Below, in pieces: positions 20,901-30,200 of a DNA stretch of 48,594 nt. A program made the position numbers and the translations under genes. This stretch comes from Verrucomicrobiia bacterium. GTDB taxonomy: Bacteria; Verrucomicrobiota; Verrucomicrobiia; Limisphaerales; DASXHY01. Location of the stretch: positions 1 through 48,594 of the forward strand of contig DASPIL010000071.1 of NCBI GenBank assembly GCA_035629175.1, written 5' to 3'. Every line of letters begins with the position of its first letter. Positions within the stretch are counted from its first letter, which is position 1. The notes beneath the pieces were generated by a model. It saw only the letters and a program-made list of their open reading frames with translations. It was not told the origin of the DNA and ran no database searches.

Positions 20901-21189
20901 AGGCGAAAGCTTCACGATCCGCGCCGACTCAAAAGGCAATCTCACCGCCTTCGACACGCCGCATTGGATGACCCATCGCGACGTGGTGCGCATGGGCGGC
21001 ATGCTGCGGAACAAACTCGACGCGGCGGGGACGCATGCGCTGAGCTTCCCGGGATCCACGGGCTGGCCTGGCCAGAGCTGGAGCAGCTTCCGCAAGGACT
21101 GGGTCGATGCCCAGCAAAGCATGTTCTTCGATCCTGTGACGCAGAGCATCGACACCAGCAAGATGCGGCGGTTCTTTCACGCGAAATAA
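8986..21189 (+). CDS. Giant RHS/YD-repeat secreted protein with C-terminal toxin-like domain
   Basis: This is a 4067-residue protein with a signal peptide (LLRTVTLFAVATELCAQ, cleavage near 26). Domains by eye: beta-rich N-terminus; SbsA-type Ig domains near 722-820 (VISVFPTNNASSVSLV) and 1327-1430; an LVIVD-type propeller near 1444-1870 (IYDLSNPAAPRRAAQF, VIDISDPLNPQWEAG); a DUF6531-like entry at about 2114 (LPIEFRRFIGG); YD repeats at about 2250-3490; and the RHS core YDAWGQP ... SPFLFHGQVFDYDSGLVYCR, split by an Ig-like insertion (about 3504-3630). Asp3680 and Asp3703 form the DPxG...DPxG autoprotease pair. About 361 residues follow and would be the released C-terminal polymorphic domain, which has an edema-factor/ExoY-like residue pattern. 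In known RHS proteins the shell encloses a toxin. No immunity gene follows; another giant reading frame opens one base later. The RHS assignment is firm; the cyclase idea is inference. Confidence 0.92.
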   Translation: MTIPGTFLRALLRTVTLFAVATELCAQDKTLTVGGVPIALQEITPQVQVNYSSMRFIRSSNVWNVEVSVRNTGGAPLTAPLVLYVESWTGTAGLVNPDGLDGGKPYFDLGSSLGAGLLQSGQSTASRTLTLRSGSGTPGLTTRVYSQAAVPAAAITFARSLNEAGQPLPDVIVEEAGPSGSKTNITDDVTGTVTLGGRTGAHLWKFSKSGYLPVWRSLTLNTNGVSSLTAPRLTPRSTNHFAITPISGGAFSNGVVAIRFGPGSIVGHGWGTITMLDGQTLPALLPLGWSPLCAFWLESTPALQSAGAASIVPNDRVAFSETAALVRWNEATAAWDVVQLRTGLGTNALEFVLPGTGAYSLVVGDTGIFAPPAAVPGAPLAGIASSFTNFQTVAALGTVTPSLSPASRVPELVTARGEVVFTNWNGPLPSGLVLRTEVSEHYILADHSSRITPAYESHIVAYQRPADSSLSTLTATFPLRPLLLFGSDELSQANVHVDVFAPGNFTGTILDEKGGQVAIGPVRILSGVSNLNSQYAMQLQLLNPTNFSSLSSNIVVAFEMNAGKLPQGRRLAVQFASQTTNKFFVLARVLSRGGVYGLEPVERFTSDSAGKLTSVEPASGVRLPGLTGSGQYLLIRVGAPQGVIAGVARDSQNQPLAGAVIRIPPWTTFSGLDGQYKLLSATGAVQVAITDVNTGDSTLADVMLNDWQTGVQIDIGAAAQPPIVISVFPTNNASSVSLVTPVSITFSEPINPGSVLPYGIQLLGASNQVVPASLSFNLKGTVANLLPIDPLAALTVHTIVISTNLADLTGLKVSGPTAFTFKTTSDSTQRDLAAQVISHEPTNGVMRIRGTLGIAEPNAPVVLVNETTGYTSTVLAKSDGSFDNAIPADEEDLLSAVFVNGNGSRDVIPVSRQIYRDGSVGLFNGGGTIEATNAQGTVQVLVEPGSVPGRTKFKIAALDTAALPAFVTNVPPGSPKPLGGLVVRLSGDALNQSMDVSIPINVAELGLPEGEHPTNATFCLAIPREDVVNGITNTIYEIIDRMQFENGRLVTHSPPFYGLLPALNIDLLTVPLFMSVGHQMTIAGRVYSAQLDNYGKPIPGTEKNLQGAVVSAVPPGQPQGIPGRLRPGTVMAAAGGTNSSYAMMVVVTEAAPAVVTASHPRFPGAAPIAFVPAMSQAERFSLGNFFKPVDIVFPTRDALDLSSPTLLFSHSPERPDPGSNAVVKIIATDNASRPALSISIAEAVALGFGTNIPVSEIELGLDVSEDLGAFTRRETWLVSAPLAARVLVQARATDDSGNEVTSAYPIFFGGSEPISTNTIPAPDPNDVTGPFVISSIPSRGGVGVAPGQSIVLRFDEPIDRSILIDPTVISLMPGNLRATPRLSDDQMELTLNFPGIQPGKEYTLTVNSGVRDLSGNRLDQDPTVDGNNSFVLTFTTAEMLTGTLPNLNSGGGAVVRGIYAYVLDRAAQPSGAVAIYDLSNPAAPRRAAQFLLGGGYPRDLVLIPNYSFVRTTNGPVVTKDLLAVVGGYTGFGRSQYLRVIDISDPLNPQWEAGVALSLNPEAVVSRVQWSAPYLGYLESGSVNSVGVIDLQTLILFENMSSAEYLRMPEGGFAGLDANGDGDYVDAGDQLPLPASEPVNFAGKIFSFTLNDSDSWINDFALADNGQFLGVVTDPGHRFGTNGSPTVEIMPPQYRTLYSAGTFPEGELASYTFTNARPRRVLLMSDFPVIDNQQLRLARLALISVRVDSGFEHQQTNRLVVLDVTLPIDPTLFAEIPIPAENGTSIYSAIRREDGMLLLATEKDILIIDPAWFRSPIGQDGVHPAVVGVLPGAGNGVRTFDGTLAGLNIISDESNNRLLLGSPTLQFVSAPTNTPFAPADLVNHPNLQSVLAGFAPAADLWLSRYRGEPGVVPSTLSPALGVTHYYVVVHAPGSAGETIDLALESLNWAGQPLRKQGFLFPPVNAFSTLALTQLEQTPLADEAPVRASKAWRLSSNPASPFYNVYLSRPFALVSEEMSKAEIATLQDEIDRDILWSGAYLRASIDPSLKDNPVLGRFVGKISAEDNVHYPGVEVLAYAYPADYIQSPNPGPLIGAVTLTDALGSIAAHSGELRNETTDMALPGRRLPIEFRRFIGGQGVYDGPFGRGWDFNYNQRVVELSSRGLAPDSKVPLVIRDGDTNHEVAVSQDLLFYTGAGRVIAWKFAGTNAPPEVAGDPLVTEVLGWTNKVARYYLPPPGAFNLMFKFKDGRYARLEPDGTQYWYNSAGRLTKIYDRYDKNSLELVYNVRGELTRIHDELRRPLEIGWWRLPTDPLRRPGIDETTLRPAIAGKICRLLDYSKRDVLFYYSEDGLLDRREGPLVETTAGGGFTGRPVTRYTYSDSSEPGRSGKTLTGIIGGDNRGTPLVAATELGLKGRDTVSKVRVATGEVKLELGQTNSARALTSGIANAKVTNPDASTTSYKFDKFGRPTEVQLAGAAGDAPQKTLTEYYPNGLIKSVTHPEGNRIEYIYDTNHPALRARANVRQVTKTPGPRGGPVLTATAEYDYWYNLPSGIKTDFRGIEAAITLRLDRRDTERVTKAGQVETFTANDFGQIVKHVAIDGITREWVFREDGFLQAMKIGTLETRYGFAPATGVRSDFTLRGLPSSVTDPRDIVTQFIYDERNQLVRATRAGQETSYAYDESGNVVEVRSTVDTGKTLIETRTYDQVGFMTGKTLKNVEVDGVPTDLVTTFEPDQMRRVKRAVFPGGEVHELQYNHVGQLTNYVIGGTYREVYRYDGNGNQTSIEIGGATETRVYDGHDRLVQIITPSGTTNVLSYDENNNLIGKAAYDRTGTLLAQSTAQFDDLDRPEFETKLRDDGTSTASYAYDPANRRRIFTDSLGATLTTYYDEIGRVWKEESPTRTVEKTYDANGNVKTRKVTEGGRIYTEEFAYNDRDQLVLSTDNAGRTTKFDVGMDGRVKEIEDRAGIKTLQTFTILGEQAVSTDPNDVVTKFDYSLQRLVSGVSDTAENKQKTEYDAMGRVTKVILPSNAQSTFGDFDALNAPQTMTLPRGIQIQARYNAEGLMTNRVITGAGPARNESYVYDGLQRLKRVSDPSGSVEFTFDKMGYKKSFAHHYTFAVPGSGPASMDAVVTQMANAGGFRSNVVYPQNAIRLNNVRDNVGRLTALTPDSGEPIIRETEFLGDTLVKKRELGAGRVLQINEFDSLKRVVARRYVDAAGRTLADVRYAYDPNGAQLARQFMHRGGRADFFAYDEGYRVRRADIGVRPALSGANANRTIPGFSVPSGVTGSWAAGEYAREMSYNTTDVLQGISTLNPDGLTLPPMAASFGVPDSMLFVPTIDGFARGRDEAGNITTTRLWVRIPGSTQPVEVTATNTFNALNQLVKISRDDGVVIDNEFGPSGLRIRRKVSGSASRCVPSDVAFIYDGGNLIEERDLLNDGAVTGRYFYGDEGDELIAGDIALSGTNLVRHYFLSDVVRSVLGVTDAAGNLVERVIYDAWGQPAIEAADNAAPQISRILFETNSLLVEFTEAVLPGFNGNDSMTNLVTSLVSASGIFEVRSGGNAVAGTVVFEENLAGRSFGSAFRFVPAQAITGAIQFTLNAGTIQDEANNTNLAVSLNLNLVPGVIFTGAPAGSTAAAMLARSSVNSPFLFHGQVFDYDSGLVYCRARFYDPATGMFLSRDPSGYVDGVNQYAGFANNPVSLRDPTGHATPEGMDNGDEAGKESTQESGPAESNGFVATVLNLGTGAAKGWDLLHSGNPGSQGALDAMRGAELIINDVQTASAAFGVMQLGINGSIGLTRRAAGLVNQFRSSPQIPSAVREHLIKSGLTQIEIDAIIPAMKKHGITRLSIRSFGDKRFARQLGVKQGLPQKPIHIKDKTGADSTITRDGVTYVSDADILHVEVKGRPATLKEIQKFTQTANRNYTKMWNQRSRAATGMPANPPFQHGSHLSMAQMYDKKGKVNGQYMREVGHPGESFTIRADSKGNLTAFDTPHWMTHRDVVRMGGMLRNKLDAAGTHALSFPGSTGWPGQSWSSFRKDWVDAQQSMFFDPVTQSIDTSKMRRFFHAK
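13315..14600 (+). repeat. LVIVD-type beta-propeller region inside the RHS protein
   Basis: Residues about 1444-1872 contain repeated blades of the type V-x-I-x-D-I-S-[DN]-P-x-x-P. Clear copies are AIYDLSNPAAPRRAA and RVIDISDPLNPQWEA, with weaker ones (VVLDVTLPIDPTLFAEI, VIDLQTL). Such blades form beta-propellers in secreted proteins. An inserted D-x-N-x-D-x-D segment (LDANGDGDYVDAGD) looks like a calcium loop. The copy number is uncertain because the blades are diverged. Confidence 0.6.
15700..19480 (+). repeat. YD (RHS) repeat array
   Basis: Residues about 2240-3495 hold many copies of the YD pattern [YF]-x-Y-D-x-x-G-[RN]. Examples are FIYDERNQLVRA, YAYDESGNVVEV, YRYDGNGNQTSI, YDGHDRLVQI, YDEIGRVWKE, YDANGNVKTR and YDGLQRLKRV. 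In structurally known RHS/TcC proteins such repeats form a hollow beta-cocoon that holds the C-terminal toxin. The array ends in the conserved RHS core, which contains the autoprotease. Confidence 0.9.
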
Positions 21190-21262
21190 CATGAACTGCG
21201 CATTCAGTACTCCTTTGGTCCCATTGTCGCGCAAACCGGAAATGACACACTCGAGCCATTCC

Positions 21263-24200
21263 ATGAGCATTCAGAAGCGAACGTGGCAATTCATCCTGGC
21301 GCATGCGGCGATGCAGTTTTCCGCTGCACTTGTATTCGCGCTTGTCAGCATCCTGTCCGTTCACGCCGCTGAGCCGCTCACGTCCCTCGATTACCGCATC
21401 GTTGGCAATTACCTCCGGGTGTCGCCCGCTGCGGTGGCGGTCCCGAAGGGCGTCGCGGGTTCAGTGATGGTTGAACTCGTCAATGCCGATGGCTCGGCCA
21501 AAACTCCTGACAACAGCATCACGCAGGGCGCCTATGTCGAAGCGACGCTGCGAGGGCCGTCCTTCCCTGCGCGCCGTCTTGTCGGCCAGTTGAATCAGGC
21601 GTTGCAACTGCCCGTGCTGAATCTCGTCGGCGAGTATCAGTTGGACAACATCCGGCTCGTCGACGCCACCACGGGCGCGGTTCGCATGGAAGGCATTCCT
21701 TCCAGCGTTCCTGTAAACGTCTTCGCGGAGCTGCTCGTGTCCACAGTGACATCGCGTCCGCTGACGCTGCAGGAAATCCAGGACAAGGGAATTGCAATTG
21801 ACGAAGCAAACTTCCGCGCCGTCGAATTTGAAGTCGGGTTTGTCCTCGACGGCCAGACGTATCCGATCAAGTTCCCGGTCGTGACGCCTGACTTCAAGGG
21901 CAGCACCGAAGTGATTCCTGCCGCGGAATTGGAGCGCCGCCTCGTTGAGGCTCAGCGCATCAACGATCAACTCACGAGCCGCGAGAACGTCGCGCTGCCG
22001 CCCGAACTGGAGACCGCCGGTTTGAACCTGGTCGTGAAGGGTTGCAACTTCGAACTCGCGGAGCCCAGCTCGCCGCGGCTGCGACTCGACATTCCACCCA
22101 TTCCGGCATTGATGGTGATTCCGGGCAACATTGGTTATCTCAACCAGTTTTTCAGCGTCCAGATTTTCACGGAGAACGCCGCGCCGCAGAACTCCGGCCT
22201 GAGCGTGCTCAACCTCCAGGCCAAGCTCGTGCTGCCGCCGGGCGCGGATCAGATTCCGGCTGAAGATTACGCAACGCCAGGCGACGATCCTTTGCGTTTC
22301 GCGCGAGTCGGCCCGAACAAGATCATTCAACCTGCGCAGGCAATCGTGCGCCCTGGCGCCGATGGCGTTGTGGGAACGGCCGACGACATCCTGCGCCTTT
22401 ATCCGAAACAATCGGGACAGGCGGAGTTTCTTGTTGAAGGTTTGCGCGAAGGCTTGCACGTGATGAATCTGGAACTCACGGGCGAACTCGACGGCCTCGC
22501 GTCGGGCCTCGTTAAGATCAAGGGCGCGGCCGCAGGCTCAGTTCTCGTGCGGAATCCCAAATTCTCGCTGACGTTCACGCATCCGCGCACCGTGCGGACG
22601 GGCGAACCTTACGAAGCATTCGTGACCGTGCTGAACACGTCACAGGTCGAAGCCAACCTTGTCAGCGTTGCGCTGCCCAAGGGAAGTGTCAGTGGCGCCA
22701 CGTTGCTGTCACCTGAACGCGTGGAACTCGGCAACATCAAGCCGGGTGAATCTGTCACGGCCCGCTACCAGCTCCGCGCCGAGCGCACGGGACAGATCCG
22801 TTTTTCGAATCTCACGACGGGCGATGACAGTGTCACGGGACGTTTTCGCCTGACGATGGGCGTGGACGAACGCGGTGTGGAGCTTTCACCCGACAGCATC
22901 GGCTATCCCGATTATGTGGACCAGCTTCCCGGCGAAGTCTTCTACGCCGCCAATCGGGTTCTTGGCCAGGCGCTCAGTGTTTACACGGCGCCGCTGTTGC
23001 CGCCGGGCGTGAAGCGCATTTCGTGGTCCACGATTCAGACGCGCGTGCTGGAACTGGCTGAAGCCGGTCAACGCGTCGCTTACGGCGAATCGCTCACCCG
23101 CGTGCTGCCGGATGTCGCATTGGATTGGCAGGGCGGACGCGTGTTCAACGAGGGCTTTGACCAAATCATCACAGGCACCGAAGCCGGCCAGCAATGGCGC
23201 GATGCCGTGTTCCATGCAATTCAAACCAACAACCCGATGAACGCCACCGCGTTGCTCGTGGAACGCGCCCGCGATTTCGCGGGGCGTGGTGAAGCATGGT
23301 TTTTTGCATCGGCGAATACTGATTCCGCAGCGCCGCGTTTTCGCAGGGACGATGACGTGGTGAATCTCGGCCGCCCGGGTCTTCCGCAATCCGGCGGTTA
23401 TTCAGGGACGAACGGAAGCTGGCTTGTTCTCAAGCCGACCAATGGTGTCGTGCGTTGGGAAATCAATCGAACAACGCCGCAGGCTGATCTGGCCGTGGTG
23501 CGGCTGCGGGCTGATGGCACGGGCGAGCAGATTCGGTGGACGGTTGACAACCCGCCCGTCGGCAGTTGTCTGCGCTACAACGTTGGAGACACGTCACACG
23601 AGCTGAAGCTCGATCCAGAGTGCAATGGCTCGGTGAACCAGGTGATCGCAGGAACAGTCACTCCGATCAGCGAGTTGCCGCCCCAGCTGCTCATGGTTCG
23701 GCAGTTGCCGGAGATTGAATCGGTTCGCCCGAAGCCGAGCTGTCATGGCGCGGCTGCATGGAATTACGGGACTGTGCTGGGTGTGTTGTTCTCCAAGCCG
23801 ATGACGCAGACCAACGTCAACATGCCGTCCGCCTACACGCTCGATAACGGCAACGCCGCGCAGGCCGTGCGCATTCAGCCGGGCGGCCGCGTCGCGCTGT
23901 TGAATCTGAAACAGGGAACAGGCGGAGTGCGTCCGCGCATCATGACCGTGAATGGCGTCGCAGATCCGCGCGGCAATTTGATGGTCAGCAATTCCCTGCC
24001 CATCAGCAATCTCATCACAGAGGGCGTGGCGGTGAACGGCATCGTCCTGCGCGCGGACGGCAGCCCTGCGGCCAATGTGCCCGTGACGTTGACGATGAAC
24101 GATCTCTACAAGGATCCGTTCGATCGTTGTGATCAGGACGTGTCGAGCATCTCGCAGGTGTTCACGGATGAGACGGGGCGATTCACTTTCGACTTCATCC

Positions 24201-27200
24201 TCGCAGGCGTTCCTTACACGATTTCCGCGACTGACATGGGCGGGCTGAGCCAGGAAGCCATTGAACTCATCCTGCAGTCGTATCGCGGAAATTACTTCGA
24301 TCGCGACCGCCTGCTGCTCCAGGCCGCGCACGCGCATATCGTCGCGACGCTGGGCGCCACAAATATCACGCAGGCTGTCGCACTGGCAGAGAGCCTTGAT
24401 CGCGCCATCTGGAGCGATCGCATTGAATATCGCGAAGGCATGCAGGGACAGGAGATTGCGGTGGCCCTCAGATTCCGCGGACGCGGAACGGTCTCCGGCC
24501 GCGTCATTGCGGCAGACGGTGCAACCCCGGCGGCGCAGGCGGCGGTCAACCTGTTCCCCGACGGAAACTCGCGGGAATTGGGACGCGGCATTTTTGCCGA
24601 CAGCAACGGGCGCTTCCAATTCAACGGCGTGCCTCTCGGACCGTTCACGGTTCAAGTCAAGACGGGCCTCGGACAGTTTCGCACGGTGGCCGGAATCCTG
24701 ACGCAGGTTGGCGAAACAGCGGACCTCGTGATTCAATTGACGGCGCCCACGGTTGAACAAGTGGTTCGCACGACGGTTCGCGGCGTTGTGAACGAAGCCG
24801 ACAACGTGACGCCGCATCAGAACGCGCAGGTGTTCATCCGGGGCGCTGACGGCGTGGTGGGCATCACCACGAGCGACGCCGAAGGCTTTTGGCAGCTGAG
24901 CGACATCCCGCTGGGCCGCTATCAGGTGTTCGCGATTTCCGAGGATGGCCGCCGGAAGGGAGAACGCGCGGGGGTGGACCTCGTCGCGGGTGGAGCGAAC
25001 TACGTCAGTGTTGCGCTGCAGGGCACGGCGGTCGTCATGGGCCGTGTGGAGAACAGTTCAGGCCAGCCCGTCGCGCAGGCGCTGGTTGCGGGCGGCACTA
25101 CATTGGTGCGAACCGATGCCAATGGTTTATTTACGCTCACAGGTGTTCCCATCGGCATCCGAAAAATCAGCGCCGGTCTCGAGGGCCATCTCGCGCCACA
25201 GAATTTCCCGCGTCTCGGCAGCTCCACACTGGAGGTGCTGCCTGGTGTGACGAACTTCGTTCTCGTCCGGCTTCGGCCAGCGGGCGTCATTGCGGGGCAG
25301 GTTCGCGATGCCCAGGGCACTCCGATCAGCGGCATCAACGTCGCCATTCCACAGGAGAAGGGATTCCTTTGGACGAAGGTCAACGACAACGGCTTTTTCA
25401 AGTTCATCAACATCCCGCCCGGCACCTACACGGTCAGCGCCCCCGCGCCGCCAGTGAAGAAGCCGATCGACGAGCTGCTTGAAAATCTGGATACAGCTTC
25501 TGAAGACGAAATCATGGCTGCGGTTGGCGAGGCGTTCGCGTTGTATGCGGGTGTCACTCCCGCCACCACGAACGTGAATCCTGGATCGTGGGGCTACACG
25601 AAAACAACCGTGCTGGCAGATGGCGACACGGCGGCGGCTGATGTGCGCTACTTTCCGGTCGGTTCAGTTGGCGGGATTGTGTTGAACGACCAGTCCGTTC
25701 CGATTGGCGCGCGCGTGCGATTGACTGGCATTGGACGGCTTGAGAACGGCGCACCGGGGATGACGATTGTTGGGGATCGGGACAGCGACGCTGCAACCGG
25801 CGAGTTTCTTTTCCAGAATCGTCTGATGGTGGGCGACTGGGGAATTCAAGTGGCATCGCCCTTCTACACCGTTGTGCTGTCAACGAGCGGCCGCACGACC
25901 GACCAGGACCTGAGCGTGACGAACCTCGTGATGAAGTTTCCGCCGCGTGGTGAAACACACGGGCGGCTTACAGGGCGCGTGATTTATCCCGATGGCACCG
26001 TTGCGGGCGCCGGCGTTGAAGTGACGACGTCCTTCGGTCCCGGCATCGTGAACACGACCGATACGAACGGTTTCTTCGACAACCAGATGCAGATTCCTGC
26101 GGGCGGCTACACGGTGACAGCTGTCGATCCACTTACGGGCTATCAGGGCCGTGTTTCAGCGCAGGTCGCGCCAGGCCGTACGAATTTCGTGGAAGTTCCC
26201 TTGCTCGGATTGGGCGACCTCAAGTTGACAGTGGTCCAGGCAAACGGGCAGCCCGCATCAGGCGCTTTTGTGAGCCTCTCCGGCGGAATCTTCCGCGAGA
26301 ACCGCGACGGCCAGACCGGGACTAACGGCACATACGAAACGGGAAGCCTCATTCCGGGCTGGTACTCGTTGCTCGTGCGTTACACGACGGGCAGCACGAC
26401 CCTGGAAAAACGGATTGGCATGTCGGTGACCAACGGGCAATTGACGAGCGCGACCCTGACGCTCGGCGGCACCGCAACCGTTCGTGGAACGTTCCGCCAC
26501 CTGGCGGATGGATCGCCGATTGTGAGCGCGCGCATTGCGATTGGCAATGTCGCCAACGTGCCCACCGACGCAACGGGCGCTTTCGCCGCCACGGGTGTTC
26601 CACTCGGCACGTATCGCGTTGTGGCAACGGATCCAGTCACGGGCCGCTCGGCGGCAAGTTCGGTCACGCTGAGCTTCGTGGATCAGCTCGCGGTGGTGAA
26701 CCTCACGGAACAACCGCTGGGCGAGATCCGCGGCCAGATTTTCGAAGCCGGTACGGCGCAGCCCGTTGTTGGAACCGAAGTCCGTTTGCAGCCGCGCGAT
26801 GGCCTTTCGCTTCAACGCAGCGTCACCACCGGTCAGGACGGCGGCTTCTCCTTCCCCGGCCTCACGCCCGGAAGTTACAGCTTGTCCGCCCAGGTGCAGA
26901 ATCCAAGCCGCGGCGTTCACCAGGTCGTCACATTGCCGGACTCGGCGCCGACGCTGACCGTGAATCTCACCCTCCCGGCGAAGGAGCCGACGGGCCAGTT
27001 GCTCGTGCGGGTCGTCCGCCCCGACGGCGTGACGCCAGCTTCAAATGTCCAGGTCATCGCCTCGGCTTTCGGCGGAGGCGTGAAGGACGTCGATCCCAAT
27101 GGCGAAGCATTCTTTGACAATTTGAAAATCGGCGGAGTGACCGTGCGGGCTTCCGCATTGAACCCGGCGGAGACGTTCAACGCCGGCATCTCAAACATCA

Positions 27201-30200
27201 CGCTGACTGCCTCGGTCCCAAGCAACTCAATCACGGTTCGCCTGAACGGCGTTGGCACTGCAACAGGCCAGGTGTTTAACAGCAGCGGTCTGGTGCCCGT
27301 GCCGTTCGCGCTCTTGCGTGTAGAGTTCTTAAGCGCGCCGTTTCAAAACCAGAAGCGCGGCAATCTTGTCGCCGACGCAGAAGGCAAATTTGTCATTCCA
27401 AACATTCCCGTCGGCCAGTTTCGAATCGTGGCCGAAAGCCAGTCTCTTTCGGCCAGCACCAACGGCATCATCACAGCCCACAACACCACAAACGACAGCC
27501 GTCTGACGCTCGCGCCGAGCGGCATCGTGATTGGCAGAATTGTGCGCGCCGATGGAGCCACAGCCGTTCCCACCAACCTGGTCGTACTGAAGTTCAATAC
27601 GTTGAGCAGCGCGGCGGGTGTGTCCGTCGTCGCGACGGATTTCGACGGAAGGTTTGGGTTCACCAACGTTCCGATGGGCAGCTTCACCATCGATGCGAGC
27701 TCGCTTCGCTTCAACGGTTTGATTCATGAAGGCGGGCTGCTCGCCACCAACGGCCAGATCGCCGACATGGGCACCCTGTGGCTGGATGAGGATTATCCGA
27801 TCGTGACGAACCTCAACCCTGTGGCCACGGCGGCCGGTGTCCCCATCAACACTGCAGTGGACATCACCTTCAACGAAGCCCTCCTTGCGGAGAGCGTGAA
27901 TGGCAACACGAACGGCATTTACCTCCGCGGCCCCACCAACATTGTCCGCGCGACCGTGACACTCGTTGCGCATTCTCAAGATGGCGAGCCTCGCGTGATC
28001 CGGCTGATGCCAAACCAGCCGCTTCGCAGCATGACCACGTATGAACTGGCAATCATCAGCGGGGAACGCCGCGATGCGCTCGGCATGTTGATAGCCACGG
28101 GGCCGACCGACCTCGTGGGCCGTTACACGCCGTCGCTTTTTGTGAGTTCGTTCACCACGCGGGACGACGATCCGCCGTTGCTGGTTTCCATGTTCCCGAC
28201 AAACGGAATGGTTCAGGTTGAACCGCTCGCTGCGTTGCGGGTGACGTTCAACGAACCGCTGCGGAGTTCGGACATCCATTTCTCGTTGAGCGACGTGAAC
28301 GGTAATATTCCGGGCACCGCCAATCTCAGCGCTGACGGCAAGATCCTTGCGTTTGCGCCCGCGGCGCCGCTGTTGCCAAACCGCACCTACAGCCTGGTGA
28401 TCAGCAATCTCATTGACCTTGCCGGCAACCGCTTTGCCGCCGAGCCACTCACCGCCACGTTCGCAACGCTCGACACTCATGGGCCGGCGATTGCGACGTT
28501 GAAGTTGAACGGCTCGCCAGTTGCAGGCGCCACGGTTCCAATCGAAGCCGTGCTGGCCGAGCCAGAATCGGGAGTCACCGTTCGTTTCTTCAAGGAACTC
28601 GAACCCATTTCGTTCGCGGCGACCGCCCCCTACATCGGCAGTGTCGAGCTGCCAACCAATGGCCTCATCCGTCTTCAAGCGATTGCAACGGACGCCTTCG
28701 GAAATGACGGAGAAATCCGCCAGCTCGAAGTGGAAGTCGTTCCGAACCTTGCACCCACGGTCACCCTTGTGCGCATCGATCCGACGAACGGTCTTGTCGG
28801 AACGAGCAAGGAATTCAAATTTGCGCTGAGCGCGAGCGACGACAACGCTGTGACGAATGTGACGCTGGTTGGTGTGGGTGCGATTCAGACCGTTCGCCAG
28901 TTCGGCAGCGGCGCGCTGACAAATTTGACCTTCACCGTGCCCGCAACCAATCTCGCGGGCGCACCGCTTCAGTTCCATGCGCAGGCGACCGATTCATCGG
29001 GCGCCAAGTCGGAGGAGGTCATGCTGGATTACACACTGCATGACGCGACGACGCCGGCATTCAGCATCTTAAGCCCGATTTCCGGGCAAGTCGTGGATCC
29101 CACGCAGCCGCTCAGTTTTGTGCTGGGTCTTCGAGACAACAGCAGCAACCTGCGAATCAAGGTTCAACTCAGCAGTCTTGTCAGCATGGCGTTCGAGACG
29201 AACATCGCAATTGTGGCGAACGCGCTGCAGACGAACACGCTGCAGCTCGGGCTGACAAACGTTCTGCAGAACGGCGGCTCGATTCAGGCGCAGTTCTGGG
29301 CAACGGACGACTCGAGCAACGTTGTGTCGCACGTCGTTATCTTCAAGGTGCCTGACGTCACTGCGCCGCGTTTGACGAGCATTGACCCAACCAACGGCGC
29401 CCCTGCGGTATCGCTCTGGGTGCAGCCCGAATGGAATTTCAGCGAAACCGTTCGCCTCCAGGTTCCCGGCACGAATGTGCTGACAATCACCAATAACTTT
29501 GGGGACGCCATTCCGTACGTCGTCGACGTGAACTCATCACAGCTGCAGATCGAACCTGCGGCGGCGTTGCGACCGGGGGCGTACTTTACGAACGTGCTGT
29601 TTGCAGGCGTGACGGACACTACGACCAATGCGCTCCGGGATGCCAATGGCCTGCCTGTCCCAGCAGAAGGCTGGCGCTCTGTATTCCGAACCGCGGGGAT
29701 TCTTGAACAATGGCCCACGAACGGCACGAAGCTGGTGGCCGGCCAGCGCGCCGTGGCTCATGTCCGATATGAACGTGGCATGGCTGCGACGTACTGGGGT
29801 TTCCGCTTTGGCACGAACGCCCAGGCGGCAGTCAATGTGAACCAGAACGCAACCAATGTGGCTGTTCAGCTGACCGTTCCAACCCATCACGGTCCCATGG
29901 AATTCAGCGTGCGAATAGCGAACGTGGCATCCTTCGCGCGCAGTTGGAACCAGGAGCCCGTCGCACTGGAGATTCGACCGCGTGAGGCCGATGACGATGG
30001 CGACGGCTGGCTGAATGGGTTCGAGTCCGATCGCGGCATGAACGCGTTCATTGCGGACGCGGATGCAAATGACTTCGACAGTGACGGGCTGACAAACGGG
30101 CAGGAACGCGGGTTGGGCACCGATCCCGCGCGGCCTGACAGCGACAATGACGGACTGACGGATGGCGCGGAAATCGTTGGCGGAACCAATCCGTTGAATC

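Noticed and set aside
21190-21262. A separate small immunity gene between the two giants
   Set aside because: The 73 bases are too short, and the frame is continuous with the giant protein. It reads better as an alternative upstream start.
23594-24817. Minus-strand open frame of 407 codons in the giant gene
   Set aside because: It is antisense to the giant protein and has shadow-like composition.
27329-28978. Long minus-strand open frame (549 codons) inside the giant gene
   Set aside because: It lies fully antisense to a coding region with clear domain structure. Its translation is rich in Arg, His and Gly with no domain, as expected from a GC-rich shadow frame.
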